Below are positions 25,986 through 35,285 of a stretch of DNA of 64,000 nucleotides, in pieces. The notes beneath the pieces are model-generated. The model did no database searches and had not been told where the DNA came from. It saw only the letters and a list, made by a program, of their open reading frames with translations. The stretch's first letter is position 1. Every line of letters begins with the position of its first letter. The stretch is from NCBI RefSeq assembly GCF_900112575.1, contig NZ_FOMH01000004.1:360520-424519 (forward strand). Reading direction: 5' to 3'. Both the position numbers and the translations under genes were made by a program. The DNA comes from Flavobacterium phragmitis (GTDB lineage Bacteria; Bacteroidota; Bacteroidia; Flavobacteriales; Flavobacteriaceae).

Positions 25986-27395
25986 ATGCAAGAAAACGAC
26001 CAAGAAAATTTTAAAAGAGAACTCGGATTATTAGACGGAACCATGCTTGTAGTAGGTTCTATGATTGGATCTGGGATCTTTATTGTAAGTGCCGATATTG
26101 CCAGACAAGTAGGTTCGGCAGGATGGCTGACACTTATTTGGCTTATATCTGGATTAATCACAATCATCGCCGCAGTGAGTTACGGCGAATTGAGCGCTAT
26201 GTTTCCAAAAGCAGGCGGACAGTATGTTTATTTAAAAGAAGCATATAACAAACTTATTGCTTTTTTGTACGGATGGAGTTTTTTTGCTGTAATCCAGACT
26301 GGAACAATTGCAGCCGTTGGAGTGGCTTTTTCAAAGTTTGCAGCCTATCTGTATGAACCTTTTAGTGATGAAAATATATTGTATGAATTGGGTTCTTTTA
26401 AACTCAATGCAGCACAGTTAGTCTCTATTTTTACTATTATTTTATTGAGTTATATTAATAGTCGCGGCGTAAAGGATGGTAAAATTCTACAGACGGTTTT
26501 AACAATCATTAAAATTTTGTCTTTGCTTGGACTAGTAGTTTTTGGATTAACGCTTGGTGCGAAAGCTTCTATTTGGGATGCCAACTGGGCAGACGGATGG
26601 AGTACACGTACATTTGATAAGGACAGTGGTTCGTGGTTGCCAATTGGAGGAACGGCATTGATTTCTGGGATTTCGGCCGCGATGGTTGGCTCTTTGTTCT
26701 CAAGTGATGCTTGGAACGGTGTTACTTTTATTGCTGGTGAAATTAAAAATCCAAAACGTAATGTTGGCTTGAGTTTATTTCTAGGAACTTTTATTGTAAC
26801 CATAATTTATGTTTTAACGAACATTATGTATTTGGCAGTTGTTCCTTTTGATGAAATAGCGACAGCAAAATCGGATCGTATTGCTGTTGTCGCGGCGCAA
26901 TATATTTTTGGAAATATTGGAACACTGATTATCGCCATAATGATTATGATTTCGACTTTTGCCTGCAATAACGGGTTAATTATGGCGGGAGCAAGAGTTT
27001 ATTATACAATGGCAAAAGATGGATTGTTTTTCAAGAAAGCGGCTGTTCTAAACAAGTCAAGTGTTCCTGCTTGGGCACTTTGGGCACAATGTATCTGGGC
27101 TTCGGCTTTGTGTCTTACAGGAAAATACGGAGATTTACTAGACTTTGTAATTATCATCGTTCTGATTTTCTACATTTTGACGATTTACGGAATCTTTATT
27201 TTGCGTAAAAGAATGCCAGATGTTGAAAGACCTTATAGAGCTTTTGGATATCCGTTTTTACCAATGCTTTACATCATTACAGCGACAGCAATTTGTATTT
27301 CTTTATTAATCACAAAATTCTCAACCTGCGGATGGGGAGTTTTGATTATGCTGACTGGTATTCCGGTTTATTATCTAACAAAACCTAAAGAATAA
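25986..27395 (+). CDS. APC-superfamily amino acid permease
   Basis: A 469-residue inner membrane transporter with about 12 membrane segments. The first helix carries the APC signature GSMIGSGIF, followed by YGELSAMFPKAGGQYVYL. Late segments include SVPAWALWAQCIWAS and ERPYRAFGYPFLPMLYI, as in the basic amino acid/polyamine antiporter and LAT-like group. The frame stays open 14 codons further up to a TTG at 25944, but the ATG at 25986 gives a normal hydrophilic N-terminus (MQENDQENFKRELG) and was preferred. Substrate cannot be told from sequence. Confidence 0.9.
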   Translation: MQENDQENFKRELGLLDGTMLVVGSMIGSGIFIVSADIARQVGSAGWLTLIWLISGLITIIAAVSYGELSAMFPKAGGQYVYLKEAYNKLIAFLYGWSFFAVIQTGTIAAVGVAFSKFAAYLYEPFSDENILYELGSFKLNAAQLVSIFTIILLSYINSRGVKDGKILQTVLTIIKILSLLGLVVFGLTLGAKASIWDANWADGWSTRTFDKDSGSWLPIGGTALISGISAAMVGSLFSSDAWNGVTFIAGEIKNPKRNVGLSLFLGTFIVTIIYVLTNIMYLAVVPFDEIATAKSDRIAVVAAQYIFGNIGTLIIAIMIMISTFACNNGLIMAGARVYYTMAKDGLFFKKAAVLNKSSVPAWALWAQCIWASALCLTGKYGDLLDFVIIIVLIFYILTIYGIFILRKRMPDVERPYRAFGYPFLPMLYIITATAICISLLITKFSTCGWGVLIMLTGIPVYYLTKPKE

Positions 27396-27443
27396 TTTGT
27401 TTCAAGTTTCAGGTTGAAAATGAAGAAATTTATAAATAATTAA

Positions 27444-27475
27444 AGCGCCTTGATAATTTCAAGGTGTTTTTTTTT
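27444..27475 (+). terminator. Terminator of the APC permease gene
   Basis: Stem CGCCTTGA / TCAAGGTG with one C-A mismatch and a 5-base loop, followed by a run of 9 T. Confidence 0.75.
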
Positions 27476-27645
27476 GAAACAAATTCTAACTAAAATTAAT
27501 GAAAATATTCTAGGGAAAATTAGCAAGATGCTGAATTTAAAAAGCCTTAAAAACAAGGGATTAGAGCTTTTGTGGATTTCAATAATATGTTATATATCGT
27601 AAATTGAATTTTGTTTGGTGAAACTTCGCTAATACAATTGGTGTG

Positions 27646-28047
27646 TTATAAGCTTAAATCATTATTGATTCTTTCTTCGGTAGGTCTTAGAAAAATAAGA
27701 TAAATAATAATTAGAATTCCAAATAGTATAAATTCTGGTTTTAAGAATAATATTAAAAATGCTGCACCTTCTAGAACTGCCCAGCGCATAATGGAAGCCG
27801 ATTGATAAATAGGCATTTTTTCTTCTAATTTCAATTTAGGATCAATTTGTTTTAACTGAGATTTAAATAAAAATGTACTTGAGATATAGGCTAATACTGG
27901 TATTAATAGATAAATAGCTGACGATGAATCTATATTTGGGATTTCTAATGTTTTCAAAGAAAAATCTATTAGAAAGAAATAAGCAGCCAAAGTTCCTGCG
28001 CAAATGGCAAGATGGATAATCTGTAGGGTTTTGATTTTTTCATTCAT
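27646..28047 (-). CDS. Small four-helix membrane protein, unknown family
   Basis: A 133-residue protein with four predicted membrane segments (about 7-27, 43-60, 90-108 and 109-124) and a charged loop between the second and third (KSQLKQIDPKLKLEEKMP). No motif recognised. Similar-looking hypothetical proteins are common in Flavobacteria. It stands alone; the next gene upstream has its own terminator. Function unknown. Confidence 0.7.
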   Translation of the reverse strand: MNEKIKTLQIIHLAICAGTLAAYFFLIDFSLKTLEIPNIDSSSAIYLLIPVLAYISSTFLFKSQLKQIDPKLKLEEKMPIYQSASIMRWAVLEGAAFLILFLKPEFILFGILIIIYLIFLRPTEERINNDLSL

Positions 28048-28127
28048 GATTTTTGGTTTTTTTGGGGATAATGAAGATCAGACTTATACAAATATAAAGG
28101 ATTGTATTTGTACTGCTTACTTTTAAA

Positions 28128-28158
28128 AGCAAAAAAAACACTGCGGTTAAGCAGTGTT
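28128..28158 (-). terminator. Terminator of the DUF1810 gene
   Basis: On the minus strand AACACTGC / GCAGTGTT, an 8-bp perfect stem with a 6-base loop, followed by T8. It lies 29 bases past the stop. Confidence 0.85.
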
Positions 28159-28186
28159 AGAATGTAAAAATCGATGAGACTGTAAT

Positions 28187-28648
28187 TTATACAACAGCAG
28201 GCTCAAGAGATGATTCTATAGTTGAATTAATAATTGATAGGGTAAGCGGATCTAATTCTCCAGAGAAAAAAGCTTCCAAAACCTCTTGGAAGATTGGATT
28301 TGCATTTTCTACCAAAGAAAATAAAGTCATGCAGGAACGCAATTTGCGCGCATCTAAGTCACCAAAAATTCCATCAGCCGATTTCATTTTAAAGGTTAAC
28401 AATAGTTCTGAAATTTCAATTAAATGTTTTCCTAAAATTGGATGTTCCAAATAATCTGAAGCTTCTTTTAGGTCGTTAATGGCATAAAGATTTGCTGTAT
28501 CACTTTTTCCTAAACCTTTAATTTGAGGAAAAATAAACCACATCCAATGCGTCTCTTTTTTCCCTTTTCCGATTTCAGAAAGAGCAGTAAGATAAAGTTT
28601 GTTCTGCGCATCTAAGAAGCGCGCTAAATCGTTGTTTGAATAAGCCAT
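28187..28648 (-). CDS. DUF1810 family protein
   Basis: A 153-residue soluble protein typical of DUF1810: RFLDAQNKLYLTALSEIGKG, HWMWFIFPQIKGLG near residues 34-47, the LEHPILGKHL segment near 84 and KLRSCMTLFS near 122. Length and order match the family. Biochemical function is not established. A TATTTTTG box at 28677-28684 on the minus strand may be its -7 element. Monocistronic. Confidence 0.85.
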   Translation of the reverse strand: MAYSNNDLARFLDAQNKLYLTALSEIGKGKKETHWMWFIFPQIKGLGKSDTANLYAINDLKEASDYLEHPILGKHLIEISELLLTFKMKSADGIFGDLDARKLRSCMTLFSLVENANPIFQEVLEAFFSGELDPLTLSIINSTIESSLEPAVV

Positions 28649-28805
28649 TACGGTATTATATTTTTTTAAAAGTTTGCAAAAATAGTAAAAAAGGAAGGTT
28701 CAGCCTAATAAAACGTTCATACAATCAGTATTTTAACTTTTTTCGACAGAATTTTCCTCGTCGCGATTGAGCTAATAAATCAGCTAGTTTTTAGTTCCTA
28801 ATGAC

Positions 28806-29432
28806 TTACGCATTACGTTGCGTTTGTCTAAAAGTTAAATTAATTCTAGGTAAAACTTTGCGTGCCGTTTTGGGCACATGATGCTGCCAAAAACTATTCG
28901 TAGTGCCTGCCATTAGTAGGAAAGAACCGTGATGAAGCGGAATTTCAATCTGAGGAATTTCCTTATTGAATTTATGGCGCAATTTAAATATTCTCGTTTC
29001 ACCAAAAGTTACCGAAGCTATAATCGGATCTTTTCCAGAATTGTCTTCCCGGTCGCTGTGCCAGCCAACGCCGTCTTTTCCGTTTCGATATAAATTTAAC
29101 AGTAGACTGTTAAAATCAAGCTGTGTTTCTTTCTCTACACGACTTCTTATTTTTAATAATTCATACGTCCAGTCTGGGCCTTTGGGATCTGCGCCTACAT
29201 TGTCTTTATCTTCATACCAGGCAATCATTCTGGGAACGGTATAAGTTTTATCATAAACTTCCATTTCGTATTCTCGCCATTTAGTTTTACGCAATATTCT
29301 TTCATAAAAAGAATCCGATTCTTCTTTACTGAAAAAATTATCAATCAGAATCAGTTCGCAGTCTGGGAGATCAAATATTTTTTTACCTGCTTGTCCAGTT
29401 GTAAATAATTCGGTGTCGCTAAATAGTGTCAT
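28806..29432 (-). CDS. AlkB-like 2-oxoglutarate/Fe(II) dioxygenase
   Basis: Predicted to repair alkylated bases by oxidative demethylation. The 208 residues match the compact ALKBH2/3-like bacterial type. The iron ligands are visible: H-x-D in GWHSDRED near 125-127 and the distal His in WQHHVPKT near 182. The 2-oxoglutarate-binding Arg pair lies in LPRINLTFR near 193-201. VPRMIAWYEDKDN matches the substrate lid region. It is the last gene of a run of DNA-processing genes on this strand, 40 bases downstream of the exonuclease gene, and may be co-transcribed with it. Confidence 0.9.
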   Translation of the reverse strand: MTLFSDTELFTTGQAGKKIFDLPDCELILIDNFFSKEESDSFYERILRKTKWREYEMEVYDKTYTVPRMIAWYEDKDNVGADPKGPDWTYELLKIRSRVEKETQLDFNSLLLNLYRNGKDGVGWHSDREDNSGKDPIIASVTFGETRIFKLRHKFNKEIPQIEIPLHHGSFLLMAGTTNSFWQHHVPKTARKVLPRINLTFRQTQRNA

Positions 29433-29472
29433 AATTTTAATTGTTATAGCTCTATTTCTCTCTAATCTGATT

Positions 29473-30852
29473 TTAGGCTAAGAGATGCTTTTTGAAGAAT
29501 ACTTTTCTAGGATGTTTTTCAGCATAAGAAAAAATCAATTGTTCAATATATTGATTGCTTTTATAAGGCGTAATATAATTTTTTACGTCTGAAGGTTCAT
29601 GAATAGAAATATCCGATGGAAGATAGCCCATTCCATAAAAATGCCCATTTTCTATCCAGACACAGCTGCGTTCTTCTTTTGATTTTCCTTTGTCAATAAT
29701 CGCAAAAGTAGGTCTGTTGTTTAACAAATAATCAATTGCATTGTCGACTTGTGCATTATGCATTAACACATCGGGCAGGCTTTGCGGATTATTATTCTGG
29801 AAAAACTCTCCTTCCTCAGATTTTGAATATTTGCAGAAACGATGATCTATTTCAAAACGTTCGGCCAGACTTCGCAATAAATTAATGCCTTCATAAAGAC
29901 TGCTGAATTCATGAAGACAGACCTGAAATTTGCTCACTTTCCCAATGGCAAGATATTTATAGCCATTTCGTGCTTCGTATTGATAAATACCAAATTTAGC
30001 TTCAAAGCGTTTTAAAGCTCTGTTGTAAGTTGGCCAAAGTTTTTTGATTTCAGTACATTCCAGCAAAAGTGCCATTAATTCAGTGGCGCAAACTTCAAAA
30101 GAAATTCCGTGGATATCCCTTAAAAAATGCTGTCTCTGCGGATTAATATTATTCCCGCTGAAATGAGACGAAACGCGTTTCTTTAAATTAATTGCTTTTC
30201 CAACATAAATTACTTTTTTCGCCTGATTATAAAAATAATAGACTCCTGGTTTTTCGGGTAAATTATTAAAATCATCTGGCGGAAGATTTGGAGGTAAACG
30301 CTGATCTTGTGCTGTTTTTTTAATCATTTTTTCGATTTCTCCTGCATCGTCCCATTCCATTAAAAGAGAAAATAATAGAGCAGTAGCATCGGCATCTCCG
30401 CCGGCTCGGTGTCGGTTTTCTAAAGAAATATTCAACGAATTGCAAAGATTTCCTAAACTGTAAGAACCTAAACCTGGTTTGATTTTTCGCGCAGCGCGAA
30501 CAGTACAAAGCTTTTTTGCAGACCATTTAAAACCAGCTTGTTCCAATTGATGATGCACAAACGAATAATCGAAATTGACATTGTGAGCCACGAAAATACG
30601 ATCGGTTAGCATTTCCAAAACCTTCTCTGAAATATCGTCAAAGATTGGCGCGTTGGCGACCATTTCGTTATTAATACCCGTTAATCCAAAAATAGAAGGA
30701 GGAATTTCCTGCTCAGGATTTACAAGTGTTTCATAACGATCCAGTACATTTTTACCATCATGAATAATGATCGCAATTTCAGTAATGCGACTTCCACTGG
30801 CATTTCCGCCTGTGGTTTCAATATCGACTATAGCATATTCCGTATTTTTCAT
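29473..30852 (-). CDS. DEDDh exonuclease fused to a GIY-YIG (UvrC N-terminal-like) domain
   Basis: A 459-residue fusion. Residues about 1-170 are a DnaQ-type 3'-5' exonuclease with motifs VDIETTGG (8-15), HNVNFDYSFVH near 93 and HRAGGDADATA near 148. Residues about 200-280 are a GIY-YIG nuclease module (GVYYFYNQAKKVIYVGKAINL, read in two halves), as in UvrC and Cho. The remaining 180 residues resemble the rest of Cho-like proteins but are unassigned. Fusions of this kind are known in Bacteroidota and Actinobacteria. Probably acts in DNA repair; it lies beside translesion polymerase genes. Confidence 0.9.
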   Translation of the reverse strand: MKNTEYAIVDIETTGGNASGSRITEIAIIIHDGKNVLDRYETLVNPEQEIPPSIFGLTGINNEMVANAPIFDDISEKVLEMLTDRIFVAHNVNFDYSFVHHQLEQAGFKWSAKKLCTVRAARKIKPGLGSYSLGNLCNSLNISLENRHRAGGDADATALLFSLLMEWDDAGEIEKMIKKTAQDQRLPPNLPPDDFNNLPEKPGVYYFYNQAKKVIYVGKAINLKKRVSSHFSGNNINPQRQHFLRDIHGISFEVCATELMALLLECTEIKKLWPTYNRALKRFEAKFGIYQYEARNGYKYLAIGKVSKFQVCLHEFSSLYEGINLLRSLAERFEIDHRFCKYSKSEEGEFFQNNNPQSLPDVLMHNAQVDNAIDYLLNNRPTFAIIDKGKSKEERSCVWIENGHFYGMGYLPSDISIHEPSDVKNYITPYKSNQYIEQLIFSYAEKHPRKVFFKKHLLA

Positions 30853-30892
30853 CTTTATATAACGTAAGTTGTTCTTTAGTTATTTTTTTAGT

Positions 30893-30964
30893 GTTCAGTT
30901 CTCAGTCTCAGTCTCAGTCACAGTTTTCAGTCACAGTCCTGAATACTGTGACTGAGACTGAAAA
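30893..30964 (-). repeat. CAGTCTCAGTCACAG repeat tract and inverted repeat
   Basis: Tandem copies of CAGTCTC/CAGTCACAG (30898-30937) face a 16-bp perfect inverted arm (30909-30924 with 30945-30960). It sits directly after the dnaE-like stop and before the exonuclease gene on the same strand, where it could act as a terminator or mRNA 3' barrier. Confidence 0.65.
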
Positions 30965-33900
30965 CTAAAACTTCATCCTATGTCTCGGCAGATTAATTTC
31001 ATGTCCTGATGGATAAGGTTTTCTATGTGTAAGGCTTATATCTTCTTTAATCTGGTTTTGTGTTCGGTATTGATCTTTAGCATCCATATAACGCGGATCT
31101 GGAATAAAAGGCATTTTCGCCATTTTGGTTATCGTTATGGTAGGAAAATGGTAATCGACTTCTACAGTTCCTAACAATAAGTAACAACCTCCGCCCTGAA
31201 AAGGATGTTTTTCTAAACTATCCGGAAAATGAGCGGTGTCAAAATAAGTGCCTTCATAATCAATCCAGGTTCCAAAATACATAGCGCCTTTTTTCGTGGG
31301 AACATGTTTTCTGGAAATCAAATAAGCCAACATTCTGACTTGTTTTTTATGATATTGAACCAAATCTTTCGCCATGACATCACCACGGTATTTAGTTTGT
31401 AGAAGATCAAAAACAGTACAAGAAACGGGAAAGCTTAATAACTCTATTTCGTCAAAAGCATCTTCAAAAACAGAACGTTCCAATGTTGGAAGTTTGTATT
31501 CTTTAACGGGTTCTTGCAGTAATTTTAAATCTCTATTTTCAGGCTTAAAATTATTCAACAACAAACTGGCAGTTACCAAAAGCTGATTTTTTGTTTTTCC
31601 TGTAAAACGAAAAGCATCGATAAAAATCAAGGTTTTAACGCCTTCGATTCCAATTGGAATACGGTTGATAAAATCTTCTAAAGAAACATAATCGCCGTTT
31701 TTGTTTCGGTCTTCTTCAATCAAATGAGCAATTTTAGATTCCAGACTTTGAATGTGCATAAAGCCAAGGTAAATATCCGTTCCGTATAAAGTCGTCTGAT
31801 ATTCGCTTTTATTCACACACGGATTATGAATCGTTCCGCCAGACATTCGCGCTTCATGTACATAAACTTCGGTTCTGTAAAACCCGCCTTGGTTGTTAAT
31901 TACCGCCGTCATAAATTCAACAGGATAATTGACTTTCAGATACAAACTCTGATAACTTTCGACCGCATAAGAAGCCGAGTGTGCTTTACAGAAAGAATAT
32001 CCCGCAAAAGATTCAATCTGACGGTAAATTTCCTGACTCAACTGCAACGGATGACCTTTTTGAGCACAACTCGCGAAGAAATTATCTTTTACTTTCTGCA
32101 ACGCTTCCAAAGATCTTCCTTTTCCAGACATGGCACGACGCAGAATATCGCCGTCAGGAGCGGGTAGTCCGCCGTAATGCTGGGCGATTTTAATTACATC
32201 TTCCTGATAAACCATAATGCCGTAAGTTTCACCTAGATGTTCTTTGAAAACCTCATGAAAATATTCAAACTGAGTTGGATTATTATGACGAAAAATGTAC
32301 TCTTTCATCATTCCCGATTGTGCTACTCCGGGACGAATAATAGACGATGCGGCGACAAGAATTTTGTAATTGTCACAATTTAAACGACGCAGTAAACCAC
32401 GCATTGCTGGACTTTCGATATAAAAACAGCCAATCGTATGTCCTTTTGCTAAATAAGAATTGCAAACCGCTTCGTCTTTAGAAATCGAAGTATCACGAAT
32501 ATTCACTTTTATACCGCGGTTTTTAGCAATCAGTTTTACGCTGTCGTCAATATGTCCAATACCTCGCTGACTCAGAATATCAAATTTGTCAAAACCAATA
32601 TCTTCGGCAATGTGCATATCAAAAAGTACGATTGGAAAACCTTTTGGAGGCATTTCCAATGGCGTATAATTGGTAATTGGTTCTTCAGAAATCAAAATTC
32701 CGCAGGCATGCATACTTCGTTGGTTCGGATATTTTTCAAGCAGCATTCCGTATTGCTGAACCATTTTTACGATTTTATTACCATCGTGTAGTTCCATCGG
32801 ATTTTTTGCCAACATATCGAGCTCTTCTTTTGGAAGGCCAAAAACTTTTCCAACTTCTCTAAAAATAGATCTATATTTAAATTCGACGTTTGTACCGCAA
32901 AAAGCAACATGATCTTTGCCGTATTTTCCGAAGATGTATTCTAAAATGACATTACGTTCCTGCCAGCTCCAGTCGATATCAAAATCCGGTGGCGTTTTTC
33001 GGTTTAGGTTTAGAAAACGTTCAAAATATAAATCCAATTCGATAGGGCAGATATCGGTAATTCCCAAACAATAAGCAATGATACTGTTGGCGCCGCTTCC
33101 GCGACCGATGTGCATAAAACCTTGGCTATTGCTATATTGAATAATATCCCAGGTAATTAAAAAATAACCGCTGAATTCCAGTTCATCAATAACTTTTAAT
33201 TCTTTTTCGACACGGGCTTTTGCTTCTAGATTATCGTTTCCGTAACGATTTTTAAATCCTTCCCAAGCCAATTTGGTCAGTTTGTCTAAATCTTTTTGAC
33301 GGTTTTCAGTATAGAATTTTTTATTTTTTTTAGCCGAAAAATCATATTGAAAATTACAATCGTCAATGATACGTTGTGTATTTAAAACGATTTCAGGATA
33401 TTTTTCATAGAATGGCAGAATCGATTCTATAGGTTTCATCACATCCGAAACTTTGCAGAAATCAGTTTCTGTGAGTTTCGATAGAATAATATTAGTGTCA
33501 ATTGCCCTAAGAATTTTATGAAGATTGTATTCTGTTTTCGTTTTAAAAGTTACAGGCTGTAAAATCACCATTTTGGAGATTTTATTTTTATGTTTTGAAG
33601 TCAAAAGACCTGAAACTTCTTCAGGACGAACTCCGATAAATTCATTTTCAAAAAGTATTTTTGGAGCATTTTCTAAAGTATAAATCACAAAAACCGATTC
33701 GAATTTTGGAGCACGCAAAGGCAAAGTTTCTCCGCTGAAATTATACTCAGTTAAAAAACGATTCATTTCAGCCAAACCTTCTGCATTTTTCGCCAAGCCA
33801 ATATATCGGAATTCATGATTGCATCGAAACTCCATTCCAACCAAAGGCTTGATTTCTTTTTCCTGACACGCTTTTATAAAATCGTAAATTCCGGTAACGG

Positions 33901-34018
33901 TATTAATATCGGTCAATGCCATTGCTTTAATATCATGCAAAACGGCTTCAGCAATCAAATCCTTAAGCGGAATTGTGCCGTAACGTAATGAATGGTATGA
34001 ATGACAATTGAGATACAT
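30965..34018 (-). CDS. DnaE-type DNA polymerase III alpha subunit, probable error-prone (ImuC-like)
   Basis: A 1017-residue C-family polymerase, shorter than replicative DnaE. An N-terminal PHP domain (about 1-190) begins MYLNCHSYHSLRYG; its metal site looks partly degenerate. The palm carries PDFDIDW near residue 343 and GRGSGANSIIAYCLGI just before it. HxH-type motifs, the finger domain, an HhH region and an OB-like fold follow. Its start overlaps the DinB stop by one base (TAATG at 34018), so the two polymerases are translationally coupled. With DinB and the divergent S24 repressor this resembles an inducible mutagenesis cassette. A second, replicative DnaE should exist elsewhere in the genome. 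Confidence 0.9.
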   Translation of the reverse strand: MYLNCHSYHSLRYGTIPLKDLIAEAVLHDIKAMALTDINTVTGIYDFIKACQEKEIKPLVGMEFRCNHEFRYIGLAKNAEGLAEMNRFLTEYNFSGETLPLRAPKFESVFVIYTLENAPKILFENEFIGVRPEEVSGLLTSKHKNKISKMVILQPVTFKTKTEYNLHKILRAIDTNIILSKLTETDFCKVSDVMKPIESILPFYEKYPEIVLNTQRIIDDCNFQYDFSAKKNKKFYTENRQKDLDKLTKLAWEGFKNRYGNDNLEAKARVEKELKVIDELEFSGYFLITWDIIQYSNSQGFMHIGRGSGANSIIAYCLGITDICPIELDLYFERFLNLNRKTPPDFDIDWSWQERNVILEYIFGKYGKDHVAFCGTNVEFKYRSIFREVGKVFGLPKEELDMLAKNPMELHDGNKIVKMVQQYGMLLEKYPNQRSMHACGILISEEPITNYTPLEMPPKGFPIVLFDMHIAEDIGFDKFDILSQRGIGHIDDSVKLIAKNRGIKVNIRDTSISKDEAVCNSYLAKGHTIGCFYIESPAMRGLLRRLNCDNYKILVAASSIIRPGVAQSGMMKEYIFRHNNPTQFEYFHEVFKEHLGETYGIMVYQEDVIKIAQHYGGLPAPDGDILRRAMSGKGRSLEALQKVKDNFFASCAQKGHPLQLSQEIYRQIESFAGYSFCKAHSASYAVESYQSLYLKVNYPVEFMTAVINNQGGFYRTEVYVHEARMSGGTIHNPCVNKSEYQTTLYGTDIYLGFMHIQSLESKIAHLIEEDRNKNGDYVSLEDFINRIPIGIEGVKTLIFIDAFRFTGKTKNQLLVTASLLLNNFKPENRDLKLLQEPVKEYKLPTLERSVFEDAFDEIELLSFPVSCTVFDLLQTKYRGDVMAKDLVQYHKKQVRMLAYLISRKHVPTKKGAMYFGTWIDYEGTYFDTAHFPDSLEKHPFQGGGCYLLLGTVEVDYHFPTITITKMAKMPFIPDPRYMDAKDQYRTQNQIKEDISLTHRKPYPSGHEINLPRHRMKF

Positions 34019-35199
34019 TATTTTTTTCTTTTTAAAATTTCGTCTTTAGTATTGGGTTTAAAGTGAGCTCCAGCACAGCGCATTACGGCATCAAAACCGT
34101 AACGACTTTTCATTTTGTCCATCGCTTCGTAGAGTGAAAGCATTTCCTGGGTATCTTCAAAAAGATCAATTTGATAAGTTCCACGCACCAATCCGCTGAA
34201 GCGAACGCCAATCAGACGCAGACGCATACGACGCTGGTAGACTTTCTCAAAAAGTTCAATTACATTTTTGGTTAGAACATGATCGGCAGAGGTATAAGCC
34301 ACTCTACATTGTTTGGTTTCGGTATCAAAATTGGCATAACGAATTTTAACCGTAACAGTTGAAGTAAGCCATTGTTCTGCACGAAGCTGAAAAGCCAGTT
34401 TTTCGACCATTCCTAATAATATTCGTCTCAGTTTTGCAAGATCAATCGTGTCCTGCGAAAAAGTCGTTTCGGTCGAAATTGATTTTCTTTCGGTATAAGG
34501 CTCAACAGGCGTGTGATCGATTCCGTGTGCTTTTTTCCAAAGTTCCAGACCATTTTTACCAATCATTTGCTGTAAAACCTCAGCAGGCATTTCGGCTAAA
34601 GTTTGAATCTTACGAACGCCAATTCGGGATAAAAGCTGAAAAGTAACTGCACCAACCATCGGGATTTTTTGAATCGAAAGCGGATTTAAAAAATCTTGTA
34701 CTTTTTGTTCCGGAATTTCAAGATTTCCAACAGGTTTACCTTCTCCGGTCGCAATTTTTGAAACGGTTTTGTTGATGGATAAAGAGAAACTAATTGGCAG
34801 TCCGGTTTCTTTAATTACCTTTTGCGCTAGTTCATTTGTCCATTTATAACTGCCATGAAATTTGTCCATTCCGGTAATGTCCATATAAAACTCATCGATA
34901 CTCGCTTTTTCTAAAACAGGTGCTTTTTCCTGAAGAATTTCAGTTACATCATGCGACAATTGCGAATACAATTCCATGTCGCCTTTCATCACTTTTGCGT
35001 CAGGGCAAAGTTTTAATGCCATACGAATTGGCATGGCAGAACGCACTCCATATTTACGGGCTTCATACGAACAAGATGCCACAACGCCTCGGTCTCCGCC
35101 ACCAATAATAAGCGGAATTCCGTTGAGTTCAGAGTTGGTGCGTCTTTCGCAGGATACAAAAAAGGTATCCAAATCCATATGTACAATTGCCCGTGCCAT
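34018..35199 (-). CDS. dinB: Y-family DNA polymerase IV (DinB-type)
   Basis: A translesion polymerase of 393 residues. The catalytic acids are present: MDLDTFFVS at residues 8-16 and SIDEFYMD near 99-106. This distinguishes it from ImuB proteins, which have lost them. GEGKPVGNL, the helix-hairpin-helix around IPMVGAVTFQLLSRIGV near 185 and the little-finger domain (about 240-350) complete the fold. It is the first gene of the polymerase operon, 86 bases from the divergent S24 regulator. Expected to be induced by DNA damage if that regulator controls it. Confidence 0.93.
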   Translation of the reverse strand: MARAIVHMDLDTFFVSCERRTNSELNGIPLIIGGGDRGVVASCSYEARKYGVRSAMPIRMALKLCPDAKVMKGDMELYSQLSHDVTEILQEKAPVLEKASIDEFYMDITGMDKFHGSYKWTNELAQKVIKETGLPISFSLSINKTVSKIATGEGKPVGNLEIPEQKVQDFLNPLSIQKIPMVGAVTFQLLSRIGVRKIQTLAEMPAEVLQQMIGKNGLELWKKAHGIDHTPVEPYTERKSISTETTFSQDTIDLAKLRRILLGMVEKLAFQLRAEQWLTSTVTVKIRYANFDTETKQCRVAYTSADHVLTKNVIELFEKVYQRRMRLRLIGVRFSGLVRGTYQIDLFEDTQEMLSLYEAMDKMKSRYGFDAVMRCAGAHFKPNTKDEILKRKK

Positions 35200-35221
35200 T
35201 TTCCTTTGTTTTTGTATGAAA

Positions 35222-35265
35222 CAAAATTAGTACAGATTAGAACATTTTTAGTATATTTGCTGTTC
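35222..35265. promoter_or_regulatory. Divergent promoter/operator region between dinB and the S24 regulator
   Basis: A TATATTTG box (35252-35259, plus strand) and a TAATTTTG box (35222-35229, minus strand) fit -7 elements for the two divergent genes. An inverted repeat GAACA (35240-35244) and TGTTC (35261-35265) flanks the plus-strand box and would let a dimeric repressor block it. The operator role is inferred from position. Confidence 0.5.
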
Positions 35266-35285
35266 CAAATTATAACAAATTAATT

